This document shows, in pieces, positions 43,588-52,158 of a DNA stretch of 64,000 bases. Each line of letters opens with the position of its first letter. The stretch's first letter is position 1. This DNA is from Dyella_A sp050749815 (lineage in GTDB: Bacteria; Pseudomonadota; Gammaproteobacteria; Xanthomonadales; Rhodanobacteraceae), in the NCBI RefSeq assembly GCF_050749815.1, contig NZ_CP192735.1, positions 744,001 through 808,000 of the forward strand, given 5' to 3'. The position numbers were made by a program, and so were the translations under genes. The notes beneath the pieces were generated by a model. That model had not been told where the DNA came from. It ran no database searches and saw only the letters and a list, made by a program, of their open reading frames with translations.

Positions 43588-44231
43588 GAGGGATGTATCC
43601 AGTGTGGGTGGGCATCCCGGCCCTACGTGTGGAGTGCGGCCATGTGCGTGATGCCATGGCCATCGAGCGGAGACCGGGCCACCGTCCCATGTGGCGCAGG
43701 TCGTGATGCCGATCCGGCGTGGGTGACGGTCATCCGTGAGGGCGCACCTCCCTGGCGCGCGCCAATGGGCGTGCGACGACTAATTGGAGTCGCACGGCGG
43801 GGCGGCCGGGCATCGACAAGGCCATCCTTGAGCTGCGTGAGATCGACGCGGGTCCCTGGTGGTGATGGAACGGGCGTATCGATAACGAGCGACGGGACCT
43901 GACGGAGGCGGGCGGGGCGCGGAGCGTAAACCGGGCTCGGCGCCGGAACCGCGATGTTGATGTTAAGCCCGCCGGGCCTGGCCTCGAGCACGATGAAATG
44001 AAGCGTTCATATCCATATCAATCAAGCACATAACGCGATTCAGCAAGGTGTACGTCTTGTGAATCGACGGATTTTGGGCGCTTCGCTGGAGAGAGCGCCT
44101 GGGGACAAAGCCAGCGTAGGCGGCTCGTTCGCGGCAAGCTTCGGCGGCGCGCCGCGCCCGAGCCGGGCCCACAAGCCGAAGGCCGGAGCGCTTGCGGCGG
44201 CTCCGGCCTTCGGTACGTCTGCAGCGGTGGA
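43588..44231. other. Gene-poor gap with an AT-rich strip and a possible gene remnant
   Basis: No convincing gene. On the minus strand 43623-43991 a 122-codon frame begins GLNINIAVPAPSPVYAP, which resembles the Pro-rich end of some small exported proteins, then becomes Arg/Pro-rich; it may be a relic. At 43985-44060 the sequence becomes markedly AT-richer than the rest of the window. 44101-44220 is GC-rich and unassigned. Confidence 0.3.
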
Positions 44232-44639
44232 TCAGGCCAGCGCGCGGCGGCGCAGACGCAAGGCGTCCAGGCTGTAGGCGCCCGCACCGGTGGCGGCGAC
44301 CTGCAGCAGGCCGCCGGCGATCGCGAGGTTCTTCAGGAAGTGGATGAACTGGTTCTGGTCGCCGAAGTGGTCATGAAAGGCCAGCGCCGTCGCCACCGAA
44401 AACAGCGCCATCAGCGCCGCCACCACGCGGGTGCGGTAGCCGGCCAGCAGCGCCAGCCCGAAGCCCACCTCGACCACCACGGCAACCAGGTAGGCCAGAT
44501 CCGGCAACGGCAGGCCGGCATAGACGATGTAGGCCTTGGTGGCGGCCGGCGCGGCCAGCTTGCCGAAGCCGCTGATCAGGAACAGGCTCGCCAGCAGTGC
44601 GCGGGCAAGCAGGGAAGTGGAAGCATTCTGCGTATTCAT
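44232..44639 (-). CDS. DoxX-family membrane protein
   Basis: 135-aa, four-helix protein: LLARALLASLFLISGFGKLAAP, VAVVVEVGFGLALLAGYRTR, ATALAFHDHFGDQNQFIHFLKNLAIAGGLL are canonical DoxX features. It is the second DoxX gene in the window (the other is at 7631-8116), and they are not close copies. Divergent from the LysR gene at 44766, which probably regulates it through the palindromic region 44705-44731. ATG 44639. Confidence 0.9.
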   Translation of the reverse strand: MNTQNASTSLLARALLASLFLISGFGKLAAPAATKAYIVYAGLPLPDLAYLVAVVVEVGFGLALLAGYRTRVVAALMALFSVATALAFHDHFGDQNQFIHFLKNLAIAGGLLQVAATGAGAYSLDALRLRRRALA

Positions 44640-44704
44640 GGCGTTACCTCGTGGCAGTGCGGTAAGAGCCGACCGGCTGGTCGGTGACATGGCCGGCACT
44701 TTAA

Positions 44705-44731
44705 TGTCGCCAAACGAGGCGATAAATCGCC
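44705..44731. promoter_or_regulatory. Overlapping inverted repeats between DoxX and LysR genes
   Basis: GGCGAT-AA-ATCGCC (44718-44731) is a near-perfect palindrome. The upstream TCGCC (44707-44711) also pairs with GGCGA (44718-44722). Both lie between the divergent starts at 44639 and 44766. A LysR-type box is likely; binding is inference. Confidence 0.5.
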
Positions 44732-44765
44732 TAACATGCGTATCATCGTCCTCTTGAAGTTGACA

Positions 44766-45716
44766 ATGAGCCAGCTCGATGACATGCGCCTGTTCGTCGC
44801 CACGCTGGATACCGGCAGCTTCACGGCGGCGGCCGACCGGCTGGGCCTGTCCAAGCAATTCATCAGTCGGCGGGTGATGGCGCTGGAGGAGCAACTGGGC
44901 GCGCGGCTGCTGCTACGCACCACGCGGCACCTACGGCCAACCGACCTGGGCCGCGCCTACGCCGAGCAGGCGCGGCGCATCCTGCAGCAGGTGGAGGAGC
45001 TCGATCAGGCCATCACCGGGGCCGGGCAAGCGGCGCGCGGACGTCTGCGCATCACCGCGCCGATGTCCTTCGGCACCATGCACCTGAGCCCCTTGCTCGC
45101 GCAGTTTCTGGCCGCCTATCCGCAGGTGGCGATCGAGCTGGATCTGAGCGACCGCACCGTCGACCTGCTCGGCGAGGGCTATGACCTGGCCATCCGCATC
45201 GGCTCGCTGGCCGACTCGTCGATGATCGCCCGCAGCATCGCGCCGGTGGACATGGTGCTGTGCTGCAGCCCGGACTATCTCGCACGGCATCCGGCGCCCA
45301 CCACGCCAGCCGAACTATCCACGCACGAGTGCCTGCTGTACGGACACGGCCCGCACGTCGAATGGGCGTTCGGCAAGATCCCGGCACCGGTGACCGTGCG
45401 CGGGCGCTACCGGGCGAACAACGGCGAGCTGATGCGCGACGCGGCGATCCAGGGCCTGGGGATCGCGCGGCTGCCCACCTTCATCGTCGGACAGGCGCTG
45501 CGCAGCGGCGCACTGGTGACCGTGCTGGACGACTACCGGCCGCCGGTCACCGCGGTGCACGCGGTCTATCCGCAGCATCGTCAGTCCTCGCTGCTGATCC
45601 ACACGTTCGTGGAGTTCCTGCGCGCGGCGCTGGCGCCGCCGTCGGCCAGTCCCGCGCCGGCGAGCTCCGCACCGGCGAGCTCCCGGCCCGCGCGACGCGA
45701 CGCGCGTTTGCGGTAA
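44766..45716 (+). CDS. LysR-family transcriptional regulator
   Basis: 316-aa LysR regulator from ATG 44766 (ATG 44736 would add an unusual hydrophobic tail). HTH residues: FVATLDTGSFTAAADRLGLSKQFISRRVMALEEQLG and LLLRTTRHLRPT. The effector domain has RLRITAPMSFGTMHLSPLLAQF. The C-terminus is Ala/Pro/Ser/Arg-rich and probably disordered. Divergent from DoxX. This arrangement is frequent in LysR-regulated quinone or thiol stress genes. Confidence 0.93.
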   Translation: MSQLDDMRLFVATLDTGSFTAAADRLGLSKQFISRRVMALEEQLGARLLLRTTRHLRPTDLGRAYAEQARRILQQVEELDQAITGAGQAARGRLRITAPMSFGTMHLSPLLAQFLAAYPQVAIELDLSDRTVDLLGEGYDLAIRIGSLADSSMIARSIAPVDMVLCCSPDYLARHPAPTTPAELSTHECLLYGHGPHVEWAFGKIPAPVTVRGRYRANNGELMRDAAIQGLGIARLPTFIVGQALRSGALVTVLDDYRPPVTAVHAVYPQHRQSSLLIHTFVEFLRAALAPPSASPAPASSAPASSRPARRDARLR

Positions 45717-46047
45717 GAATCGGGCGGATCGCCCCGGCCCGGGGGGCTGTCCATCCCGGGACATCGATGTCTCTCTTTGCATGGTCCATGTGGGTCCGCA
45801 TGCCTTCGTCCGTTCGCGGCCAGAGCGCCTGCAGGGCTGCTCTGGTCTGGCGGCATGCCGCGGTAACCCTCCTCTCAGCGTTGTGTATTCCTCAGGTGCC
45901 CGGACAGGCCGGCCACGCCCTGACGCACCCTGCGGATACCCGATTTGCCGGCGACTGCGGCTGTCCGGTCGACGGCATCGCGTCCGGCGTGCATCCGCAC
46001 GCCGGCTACCCGGCAGCCATCGAACCGTCTGAGGAAAGGAGCAACAC
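45717..46047. other. Intergenic leader region, nothing recognised
   Basis: 331 bp before the haem-oxygenase-like gene. The short frames in it look spurious (Pro/Arg/Cys-rich). GAGGAAAGGAG just before 46048 is the ribosome site of the next gene. No RNA element identified. Confidence 0.4.
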
Positions 46048-46824
46048 ATGAACAAGCATTTCGAACGCACCGGCCCGCTCACCGAGCTGTCCAGCTACCC
46101 CCAGTGGGCACAGGACATGGTGGCCGACTGCGAGAGCACCAAGCAGCGCGTGCTCGACCATGAAATCTGGAAGTTGATGATGGATCTGCGCCTGGACGAG
46201 GAGTCCACGGCCAACTTCATGATGGGCCTGTGGCCCTTCATCGAGCGCTTTCCCAGTTTCATGGCGCTGAGCCTGCTCAAGACCCGTTACGGCCGCAGCC
46301 CGGGCGACAACCTGGCCCGGCGCTGGCTGGTGCGCAACATCCGGGTGGAGCAGAACCACGCCGAATACTGGCTGCACTGGGCCGAGGGGGCGGGGGTGGC
46401 GCGGGAGCGGTTGCTGCACGATCACCCGCCGCACGGCACCGACGGCCTGTCACGCTGGTGCGAGGACATCTGCAACCGCGGAACTCTCGCCGCCGGCATC
46501 GTCGCCACCAACTATGCCATCGAGGGGGTGACCGGAGAGTGGTCGCAGATGATCTACGACAATACGAAGTACCGGGAAAGCTTTGATCCTTCAGTGCGTA
46601 CGTCGGCATTAAAGTGGTTGCACCTGCATGCCGCTTATGACGACACTCACCCGTGGGAAGCGCTGGAAATCGTTTGCACGCTGATGGGCCTGGAGCCCTC
46701 GGCCGATGACGTGGCGCATCTGGCCGAGTGCATCAAACGCAGCTACACCAGCATGATCCTGCTGGGCGATCGATGCATTCAGAACTGCCCGGACCGACTG
46801 GTCTTGAGTGAGGCTGCGGCGTAA
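46048..46824 (+). CDS. Haem-oxygenase-like (TenA/PqqC-type) metalloprotein
   Basis: 258-aa all-helical protein. Candidate metal or substrate ligands fall as in haem-oxygenase-like di-iron proteins: Glu67 (FIERFPSF), Glu101 and His104 (VEQNHAEYW), Glu159 (NYAIEGVTGEW), His192/His194 and His201 (LHLHAAYDDTHPWE). It is probably a non-haem di-iron oxidase or related enzyme; substrate unknown. AAGGAG precedes ATG 46048. The GGDEF-EAL gene starts 69 bp after its stop on the same strand. Confidence 0.8.
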   Translation: MNKHFERTGPLTELSSYPQWAQDMVADCESTKQRVLDHEIWKLMMDLRLDEESTANFMMGLWPFIERFPSFMALSLLKTRYGRSPGDNLARRWLVRNIRVEQNHAEYWLHWAEGAGVARERLLHDHPPHGTDGLSRWCEDICNRGTLAAGIVATNYAIEGVTGEWSQMIYDNTKYRESFDPSVRTSALKWLHLHAAYDDTHPWEALEIVCTLMGLEPSADDVAHLAECIKRSYTSMILLGDRCIQNCPDRLVLSEAAA

Positions 46825-46893
46825 AGGATTGTCGCGGAAGGGGAAACTGGAACGGCGGACACGGGTTGGTGTCCTTCAGCGAACAGGCATGCA

Positions 46894-49686
46894 ATGCGTT
46901 TCGTCGGTAACAGTTTGAATGTGCAGCGGTCCTTGTCACGGCGCTTGATGCCGCTGGCCTACGCGCTCGCGTCGGCGGTGGTGCTGATCATGGCCATGAC
47001 CTGGGGCGTGCTGCAGGTCCAGGTGACTCTCGCTGGTTTCCTCAACAGCGAGAGCATCTGGTCCAAGGCCCAGAAGCAGGCCGTGATCGACTTAGAGAAC
47101 TACGCCCTCAGCGGCGCGCCGGACGACCTGGCCAGCTTCCGGCGCAACTTCAAGCTGCTCGATGGCGACCGCTGGGGTCGCGACGCGATCGCCTCCGGGC
47201 ACTACCGCAAGGAAGACCTCGACGAGGTCTTCCGCCGCGGCAACATCATGCCGGCGGCGCAGTCGGGCATGATTTTCATGATGCGCCACTTCACCGGCGC
47301 CCCCCACATGCAGGCCTCGCTGGACGCCTGGCGCTCCACCGACGCGTCGATTGCCGAGCTGGGGCGTATCGCCGATCAGCTCGAACGCGATTTCGCCGCC
47401 GGGTCCCCTTCGCCGGAGGCCATCTCGCGGGTTCGCGCGCGCATCAACGCGCTCAACGTCTACATGCAGCCGCGCACCGAGCTGTTCTCGGTGGAGATGG
47501 TCAAGGGCGCGGTGTGGGCCGGACAGGTGCTGTTCTGGTGCGTGCTCGGCGCGTTCTGCCTGGCCGCCGGGCTGTGGATGTGGATGGCGCTGCGCATCGT
47601 CGAGAGCATCCGCGGCAGTGAGGAGCGCTACCGGCTGCTGTTCGACAGCGCCGGCGACGCCATCGTGATGGTCGATCGCGGCAGCGGCCGCATCCTGGAT
47701 GCCAACCGCACCGCCGCCGCGTGGACGGGCTGCAGCGAGCGCGAGCTGGTCGGCAAGGATTTTTCCTCACTGTTCGCGCACGACCCGCTGGACGTGGACA
47801 ACACCTTGTCGCTGCCCGGCCATCGCCAGGGCGACGTGGCACTCACCGCGCTGCTGGACCGGGACGGCCAGGTGCGCCCGGTGGAAACGCGCAGCTCCAT
47901 CGCGCGCTGGGGCGATACCGAGATCAGCCAGGCGATCGTGCGCGACATTTCCGAGCGCGTGGCGATGGAGCGCGAGCGCCGCGTGGCCGCCAAGGCGCTG
48001 GGCAGCATTGCCGAGGGCGTGATCATTGCCGACGCCGAGCGGCGCGTGGTCACCGTCAACGCCGCGCACGTGGAGATCACCGGGTTTACCGTGCAGGCCC
48101 TGCAGGGCCTGCGTTTCGACGACACGCGCAGCCTGGCCGACGACAAGCCGCTGCCGGACAGCGTGTGGCGTTCGATCGAACTGGGCGGCAACTGGCGCGG
48201 CGAGGTGAAGAGTCGCCGTCGCGACGGCAGCACCTATCCGGAGCTGCTCAGCATCAGCGCCATCCGCGACGACTCCGGCCAGGTGCTGCATTACGTGGCG
48301 GTATTCACCAACATCACCACCACCAAGGCCGACCAGCGCCGACTGGAGCACCTGGCTACCCACGATCCACTGACCGGCCTGGCCAACCGCGCCGAGTTCG
48401 AGCGCCGCTGCTCGGCGGCGCTGGAGCAGGCCTCGCGGGCGCGGCGCTGCGTGGCGGTGCTGTTCATCGACCTGGACGCGTTCAAGATCGTCAACGACAG
48501 CTACAGCCACGCCATCGGCGACCGCCTGCTGGCCAAGGTGGCCGAGCGCATCAACGCCGAGCTGGGCGAGGGCGACGTCGGTGGGCGCATCGGCGGCGAC
48601 GAATTCACCGTGCTGGCCACCAACATCGACACCCGCGACGGCGCCGCCGGCATCGCCAGCCGCCTGCTCACCGCGCTGGCCGCGCCGATCTCGGTGGACG
48701 ACTACGAGATCGTGCTCAGCGCCAGCATCGGCATCGCCAGCTATCCGCTGGACGGCGAAAATCCAGCCGCCCTGATCACCAATGCCGACGCGGCGATGTA
48801 CGCGGCCAAGAGCGAAGAGCGCAACGCGTTCCGCTTCTACTCGCCGATCATGCAGGCCGACGCGCGCAAACGCCTGCAGCTGGCCTCCGAACTGCGCCAG
48901 GCGCTGGCCAACGACGAGTTCCGGCTGGTGTTCCAGCCCAGCCTGGAGCTGCGCACCGGCCGCATCGTGGCGGTGGAAGCGCTGCTGCGCTGGCAGCACC
49001 CCAAGCGCGGGCTGGTGATGCCCGACAGCTTCATCCCGATGGCCGAGAGCCTGGGCCTGATCCGCCGCATCGACGAATGGGTGCTGCGCGCAGCCTGCGC
49101 CTGGATCCGCCAGTGGGACCGCGAGCACATCGCGCCGATCCGCGTGGCGGTGAACGTGTCGGCCAGCTGGTTCGGCCATCCGGCCTTCATCGAGGGCCTG
49201 CACACGGCGCTGCGCGACTACCAGGTGGATCCCAAGCGCCTGCTGCTGGAGATCACCGAGAGCGCGATCCTGCGCCTGGGCGAGGGCACGCACCGCACCA
49301 TGTACGCCCTGCACACGATGGGCGTGGGCGTGGCCATCGACGATTTCGGCACCGGCTACTCCTCGCTGGCGTATCTGAAGCTGCCGGCGGTGGTGTGCCT
49401 GAAGATCGACCGCACCTTCATCACCGGCATCCCGCGCAATCCCGACGACGTGGCGATCGTCGAGGCGATCCTGGCGATGTCGCGCAGCCTCAAGCTGTAC
49501 GCCATCGCCGAGGGCATCGAGGACGAGGAGCAGCACGAGTTCCTGCTGCGCGCCGGCTGCGAGGAGGGGCAGGGCTATCTGTACGCCCGCCCGCTGGAGG
49601 TGCCCGACCTGCTGCGCATGCTCAAGTCCGGCGGCAGCAATCCGCCGACCCGGTTGCGGCTGGTGCCACCGCCACGCGCCGGCTGA
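46894..49686 (+). CDS. Membrane PAS-PAS-GGDEF-EAL c-di-GMP protein
   Basis: 930-aa signalling protein. TM1 is ~20-45, then an extracytoplasmic ~160-residue helical sensor, and TM2 ~205-230. Two PAS domains (~245-360 and ~370-480) follow. GGDEF (~490-660) has intact RIGGDEF and DLDAFKIVNDSYSH. EAL (~670-920) has VEALLRW, ITESAIL, DDFGTGYSSL and KIDRTF, so phosphodiesterase activity is expected; the cyclase may be regulatory or active. It follows the haem-oxygenase-like gene and may sense its product or redox state. Terminator at 49703-49730. Confidence 0.93.
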   Translation: MRFVGNSLNVQRSLSRRLMPLAYALASAVVLIMAMTWGVLQVQVTLAGFLNSESIWSKAQKQAVIDLENYALSGAPDDLASFRRNFKLLDGDRWGRDAIASGHYRKEDLDEVFRRGNIMPAAQSGMIFMMRHFTGAPHMQASLDAWRSTDASIAELGRIADQLERDFAAGSPSPEAISRVRARINALNVYMQPRTELFSVEMVKGAVWAGQVLFWCVLGAFCLAAGLWMWMALRIVESIRGSEERYRLLFDSAGDAIVMVDRGSGRILDANRTAAAWTGCSERELVGKDFSSLFAHDPLDVDNTLSLPGHRQGDVALTALLDRDGQVRPVETRSSIARWGDTEISQAIVRDISERVAMERERRVAAKALGSIAEGVIIADAERRVVTVNAAHVEITGFTVQALQGLRFDDTRSLADDKPLPDSVWRSIELGGNWRGEVKSRRRDGSTYPELLSISAIRDDSGQVLHYVAVFTNITTTKADQRRLEHLATHDPLTGLANRAEFERRCSAALEQASRARRCVAVLFIDLDAFKIVNDSYSHAIGDRLLAKVAERINAELGEGDVGGRIGGDEFTVLATNIDTRDGAAGIASRLLTALAAPISVDDYEIVLSASIGIASYPLDGENPAALITNADAAMYAAKSEERNAFRFYSPIMQADARKRLQLASELRQALANDEFRLVFQPSLELRTGRIVAVEALLRWQHPKRGLVMPDSFIPMAESLGLIRRIDEWVLRAACAWIRQWDREHIAPIRVAVNVSASWFGHPAFIEGLHTALRDYQVDPKRLLLEITESAILRLGEGTHRTMYALHTMGVGVAIDDFGTGYSSLAYLKLPAVVCLKIDRTFITGIPRNPDDVAIVEAILAMSRSLKLYAIAEGIEDEEQHEFLLRAGCEEGQGYLYARPLEVPDLLRMLKSGGSNPPTRLRLVPPPRAG

Positions 49687-49702
49687 GCGGGTTCCATCAG
49701 CG

Positions 49703-49730
49703 AAAAAGGCCGCCCTCAGGCGGCCTTTTT
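49703..49730. terminator. Strong bidirectional intrinsic terminator
   Basis: AAAAAGGCCGCC pairs perfectly with GGCGGCCTTTTT around a CTCA loop, giving T-runs on both strands. It ends both the GGDEF-EAL gene (+) and the lipoprotein msrA (-). Confidence 0.92.
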
Positions 49731-49751
49731 CATTGGCGCAGCTTCGCCGAC

Positions 49752-50468
49752 TCAGCGCTGCTGCGCTTCGGCCAGGGACGTCTCGGTCTGGTACAGCTCG
49801 GGCATCAGCTTGCGCAGCGCGGCGACCTTGGGCGCATCGTTGTAGACGATGTACGGGTCGTTGGAGTGCGTGCGGTAGTAGTCCTGGTGGTAGCCCTCGG
49901 CCATGTAGAACGCCGGCAGCGGCTCCACCTTGGTCACGATCGGCGCCTCGTAGACCTTTGCCGCATCCAGCTGGCGGATATAGGCCTGCGCCACGGCGCG
50001 CTGCGCATCATTGGTGGTGAAGATCTCCGAGCGGTACTGGGTGCCGTGGTCCGGTCCCTGGCGATTGAGCTGGGTCGGATCGTGCGCCACCGCGAAGAAC
50101 ACCTTCAGCAGCGTGCCGTAGCTCACCTGGCGCGGGTCGTAGACGATCTTCACCGACTCGGCGTGGCCGGTGTCGCCATCGGCCACGCGGAAGTAGCTGG
50201 CGGTATCGGCGCTGCCGCCGGCGTAGCCGGCCCACACCTGCTTAACGCCCTTGACGTGCTCGAACACCGCCTGCAGGCCCCAGAAGCACCCGCCGGCCAG
50301 CACGGCGACCTGGTCGCCCGGGGCGGTGACCGCAGGGTCGGTAGCCGGGGGCGGGATCATGGCGCCGTCGCGGGTGGCCGGCGACGCGGTGCAGGCGCCC
50401 ACCGCGAGCGCGAGCAGGGCGGCGGCGAGGCGCCGGGGGAACGAGGGGGAACGGGAAAGCGCTTGCAT
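49752..50468 (-). CDS. msrA: Lipoprotein methionine sulfoxide reductase MsrA
   Basis: 238-aa MsrA with an export signal: a basic N-terminus, hydrophobic stretch and lipobox VGAC (Cys26). GGCFWG carries catalytic Cys61; YAGG, HAESVKI and FFAVAHDPTQLNRQGPDHG are conserved. It would repair methionine in envelope proteins, complementing the cytosolic MsrA at 11592-12104. An ~80-residue C-terminal segment follows the core. Ends at the bidirectional terminator shared with the GGDEF-EAL gene. Confidence 0.93.
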   Translation of the reverse strand: MQALSRSPSFPRRLAAALLALAVGACTASPATRDGAMIPPPATDPAVTAPGDQVAVLAGGCFWGLQAVFEHVKGVKQVWAGYAGGSADTASYFRVADGDTGHAESVKIVYDPRQVSYGTLLKVFFAVAHDPTQLNRQGPDHGTQYRSEIFTTNDAQRAVAQAYIRQLDAAKVYEAPIVTKVEPLPAFYMAEGYHQDYYRTHSNDPYIVYNDAPKVAALRKLMPELYQTETSLAEAQQR

Positions 50469-50652
50469 GGCGTGTCTCCGTGGGGGAAGCCGGGAGCGGA
50501 ACTTGAGTCGCGATATGCCTGGATACGTGAACGCGCCGCCGGGGGATGCGTCGACGCCGCGCTCGTGGAGTATTCGTTGCGGCAGCGTAAGCGGTTACGT
50601 GCGCGGGGCGGTGCTATGGTTCGCGGCTGTCACGTCACCCGCGGAAGCGCGC

Positions 50653-51468
50653 ATGCGACCGGAGATCGACCTGTCGGCCTATGCCTCGCGCATCGGCCAC
50701 CTGCAAGACCTGCGCCCGGATCTGGCGACGGTGCAGGCGATCGTGCGCGCGCACGTGGCCGCGATCGCGTTCGAAAACCTCGATCCGCTGATGGGCAAGC
50801 CGGTGGACCTCGACCCGCTGGCGATCGAGGACAAGCTGGTGCATCGCGGTCGCGGCGGCTACTGCTTCGAGCACAACCGGCTGCTGGCCGAGGTGCTGCG
50901 CGCGATGGGCCTGGCGGTGACGCCGCTGATTGCGCGGGTGCTGTGGAACCGCCCCGACGACACGCCCGCGCCGCAGACCCACATGGCGCTGCTGGTGACG
51001 GTGGAGGACGAGCGCTGGCTGGTCGACGTGGGGTTCGGCGGCCTCACCCTGAGCAGCGTGCTGCGTTTTCAGCCCGGGCTGGAACAACTGACGCCGCACG
51101 AGCCGTACCGCCTGCTGCAGCACCAGGGCGAATGGCGGCTGCAGGCGAAGGTGGCCGGGCAGTGGCAGGCCCTGTACCGCTTCACCCTGCAGCCGTGCGA
51201 GGACATCGACTTCGTGGTCGCCAACCACTACGTCTGCACCCATCCGGATTCACCATTCACCCGTGAACTGCGGGTGGCGCGCACGGTGCCCGAGCAGCGC
51301 CTGACGCTGCGCAATCGCGAGTTCGCCGTGCATCACCGCGACGGTCATACCGAGCGCTACACGCTGGGCAGCGCCCGCGAGATCCGCAGCGTGCTCGAGC
51401 GCCACTTCATGCTGGTGCTGCCGGCGCATCCGGCACTGGATCGCCGCTTCGCAGCGCTCTCGGCCTGA
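50653..51468 (+). CDS. Arylamine N-acetyltransferase (NAT)
   Basis: 271-aa acetyl-CoA-dependent enzyme. The catalytic triad is visible: Cys71 in RGGYCFEHN, His110 in PQTHMALL, Asp125 in LVDVGFGG. AAIAFENLD near residue 38 is also conserved. It acetylates aromatic amines or hydrazines and contributes to xenobiotic metabolism. ATG 50653 starts the conserved core; longer frames run upstream through the msrA region on the opposite strand and are not real. Confidence 0.94.
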   Translation: MRPEIDLSAYASRIGHLQDLRPDLATVQAIVRAHVAAIAFENLDPLMGKPVDLDPLAIEDKLVHRGRGGYCFEHNRLLAEVLRAMGLAVTPLIARVLWNRPDDTPAPQTHMALLVTVEDERWLVDVGFGGLTLSSVLRFQPGLEQLTPHEPYRLLQHQGEWRLQAKVAGQWQALYRFTLQPCEDIDFVVANHYVCTHPDSPFTRELRVARTVPEQRLTLRNREFAVHHRDGHTERYTLGSAREIRSVLERHFMLVLPAHPALDRRFAALSA

Positions 51469-51486
51469 GCGCCATACCGCCGGCGC

Positions 51487-51717
51487 TCAGCCGGCGGCGT
51501 GCACCAGGATCTCGATCTCCTCATCCACCACCACGCGCTGGCCGGGGCGGATCTTGCAGGTCTTGCGCGTTTCCAGCGCGCCATCCACGGTCACCGCACC
51601 GCTGGCCACGATCGCCTTGCCGGCGCCGCCGCTGTCGCACAGGCCCACGAGCTTGAGCAGCTGGTTCAGCTCCACGTGCTCGTGCGGCGGTTCCAGATCG
51701 AAGTCGATGTGTTCCAT
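51487..51717 (-). CDS. S4-domain RNA-binding protein (YbcJ-like)
   Basis: 76-aa protein consisting of one S4 domain: ELNQLLKLVGLCDSGGAGKAIVASGAVTVDGALETRKTCKIRPGQRVVV. YbcJ-type proteins bind structured RNA and are associated with ribosome or tRNA-modifying enzymes. No precise role. Its stop is 18 bp from the NAT stop on the other strand; it lies just downstream of the barstar gene. Confidence 0.9.
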   Translation of the reverse strand: MEHIDFDLEPPHEHVELNQLLKLVGLCDSGGAGKAIVASGAVTVDGALETRKTCKIRPGQRVVVDEEIEILVHAAG

Positions 51718-51732
51718 GGGCGCTCCGGCGAA

Positions 51733-52158
51733 TCAGGCGTCCGCACCCGGCGCGGCGGCCGGCAGCGGAAAGAAGGCGAAGAACGGGCGATCGTGCTCGA
51801 TCGCGAACGTGGCCGCATCGTCGAGCACGCCGCGCAGGATCGCCGCATCGTGCGGCGGCAGTGACTCGGGATGCTCGAACACGAACACGTGGCCCCAGGC
51901 CGGACGCCATGCCGGATCGCGCAGGCAGTCGGCCAGCGCGTCCCAGTTGTCGCCGAAATCCGGTGGCAGGCGCAGCGCAAAGGCGAGCCGGCGCAACAGC
52001 CCGGCCTTGTCGGTGCAGCCGGTGAGGTCGACCCGGCACAGCGCCAGCTCGGCCTGGCGCGCCTGTCGGGTCAGCGCGGCGAAGTCGTGCGCGTCCACGT
52101 CGTAGACGCCGCTTTGCAGCGGGCGGGTGAGATCGAGATGGCTGTCGCGCGCGCTCAC
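51733..52158 (-). CDS. Barstar-family RNase inhibitor (immunity protein)
   Basis: 141-aa barstar-like protein: VYDVDAHDFAALTRQA, LCRVDLTGCTDKAGLLRRLAFALRLPPDFGDNWDALADCLRD. The FGDNWDALADCL segment is the barstar hallmark. The family blocks barnase-type ribonuclease active sites. GTG 52158 overlaps the stop of the ribonuclease gene (GTGA) and has GAGGG upstream, so it is co-translated with it. Longer upstream frames cross the ribonuclease and are not used. No signal peptide: the inhibitor stays in the cytosol. Confidence 0.9.
   Translation of the reverse strand: MSARDSHLDLTRPLQSGVYDVDAHDFAALTRQARQAELALCRVDLTGCTDKAGLLRRLAFALRLPPDFGDNWDALADCLRDPAWRPAWGHVFVFEHPESLPPHDAAILRGVLDDAATFAIEHDRPFFAFFPLPAAAPGADA

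Noticed and set aside
45260..46051. 263-codon plus-strand frame before the haem-oxygenase-like gene
   Set aside because: Overlaps LysR out of frame and continues into non-coding leader; no plausible domain.
47721..51266. 1181-codon plus-strand frame overlapping the GGDEF-EAL gene
   Set aside because: Out-of-frame with the real gene and crosses its terminator; Arg/Gly-rich with no domain.
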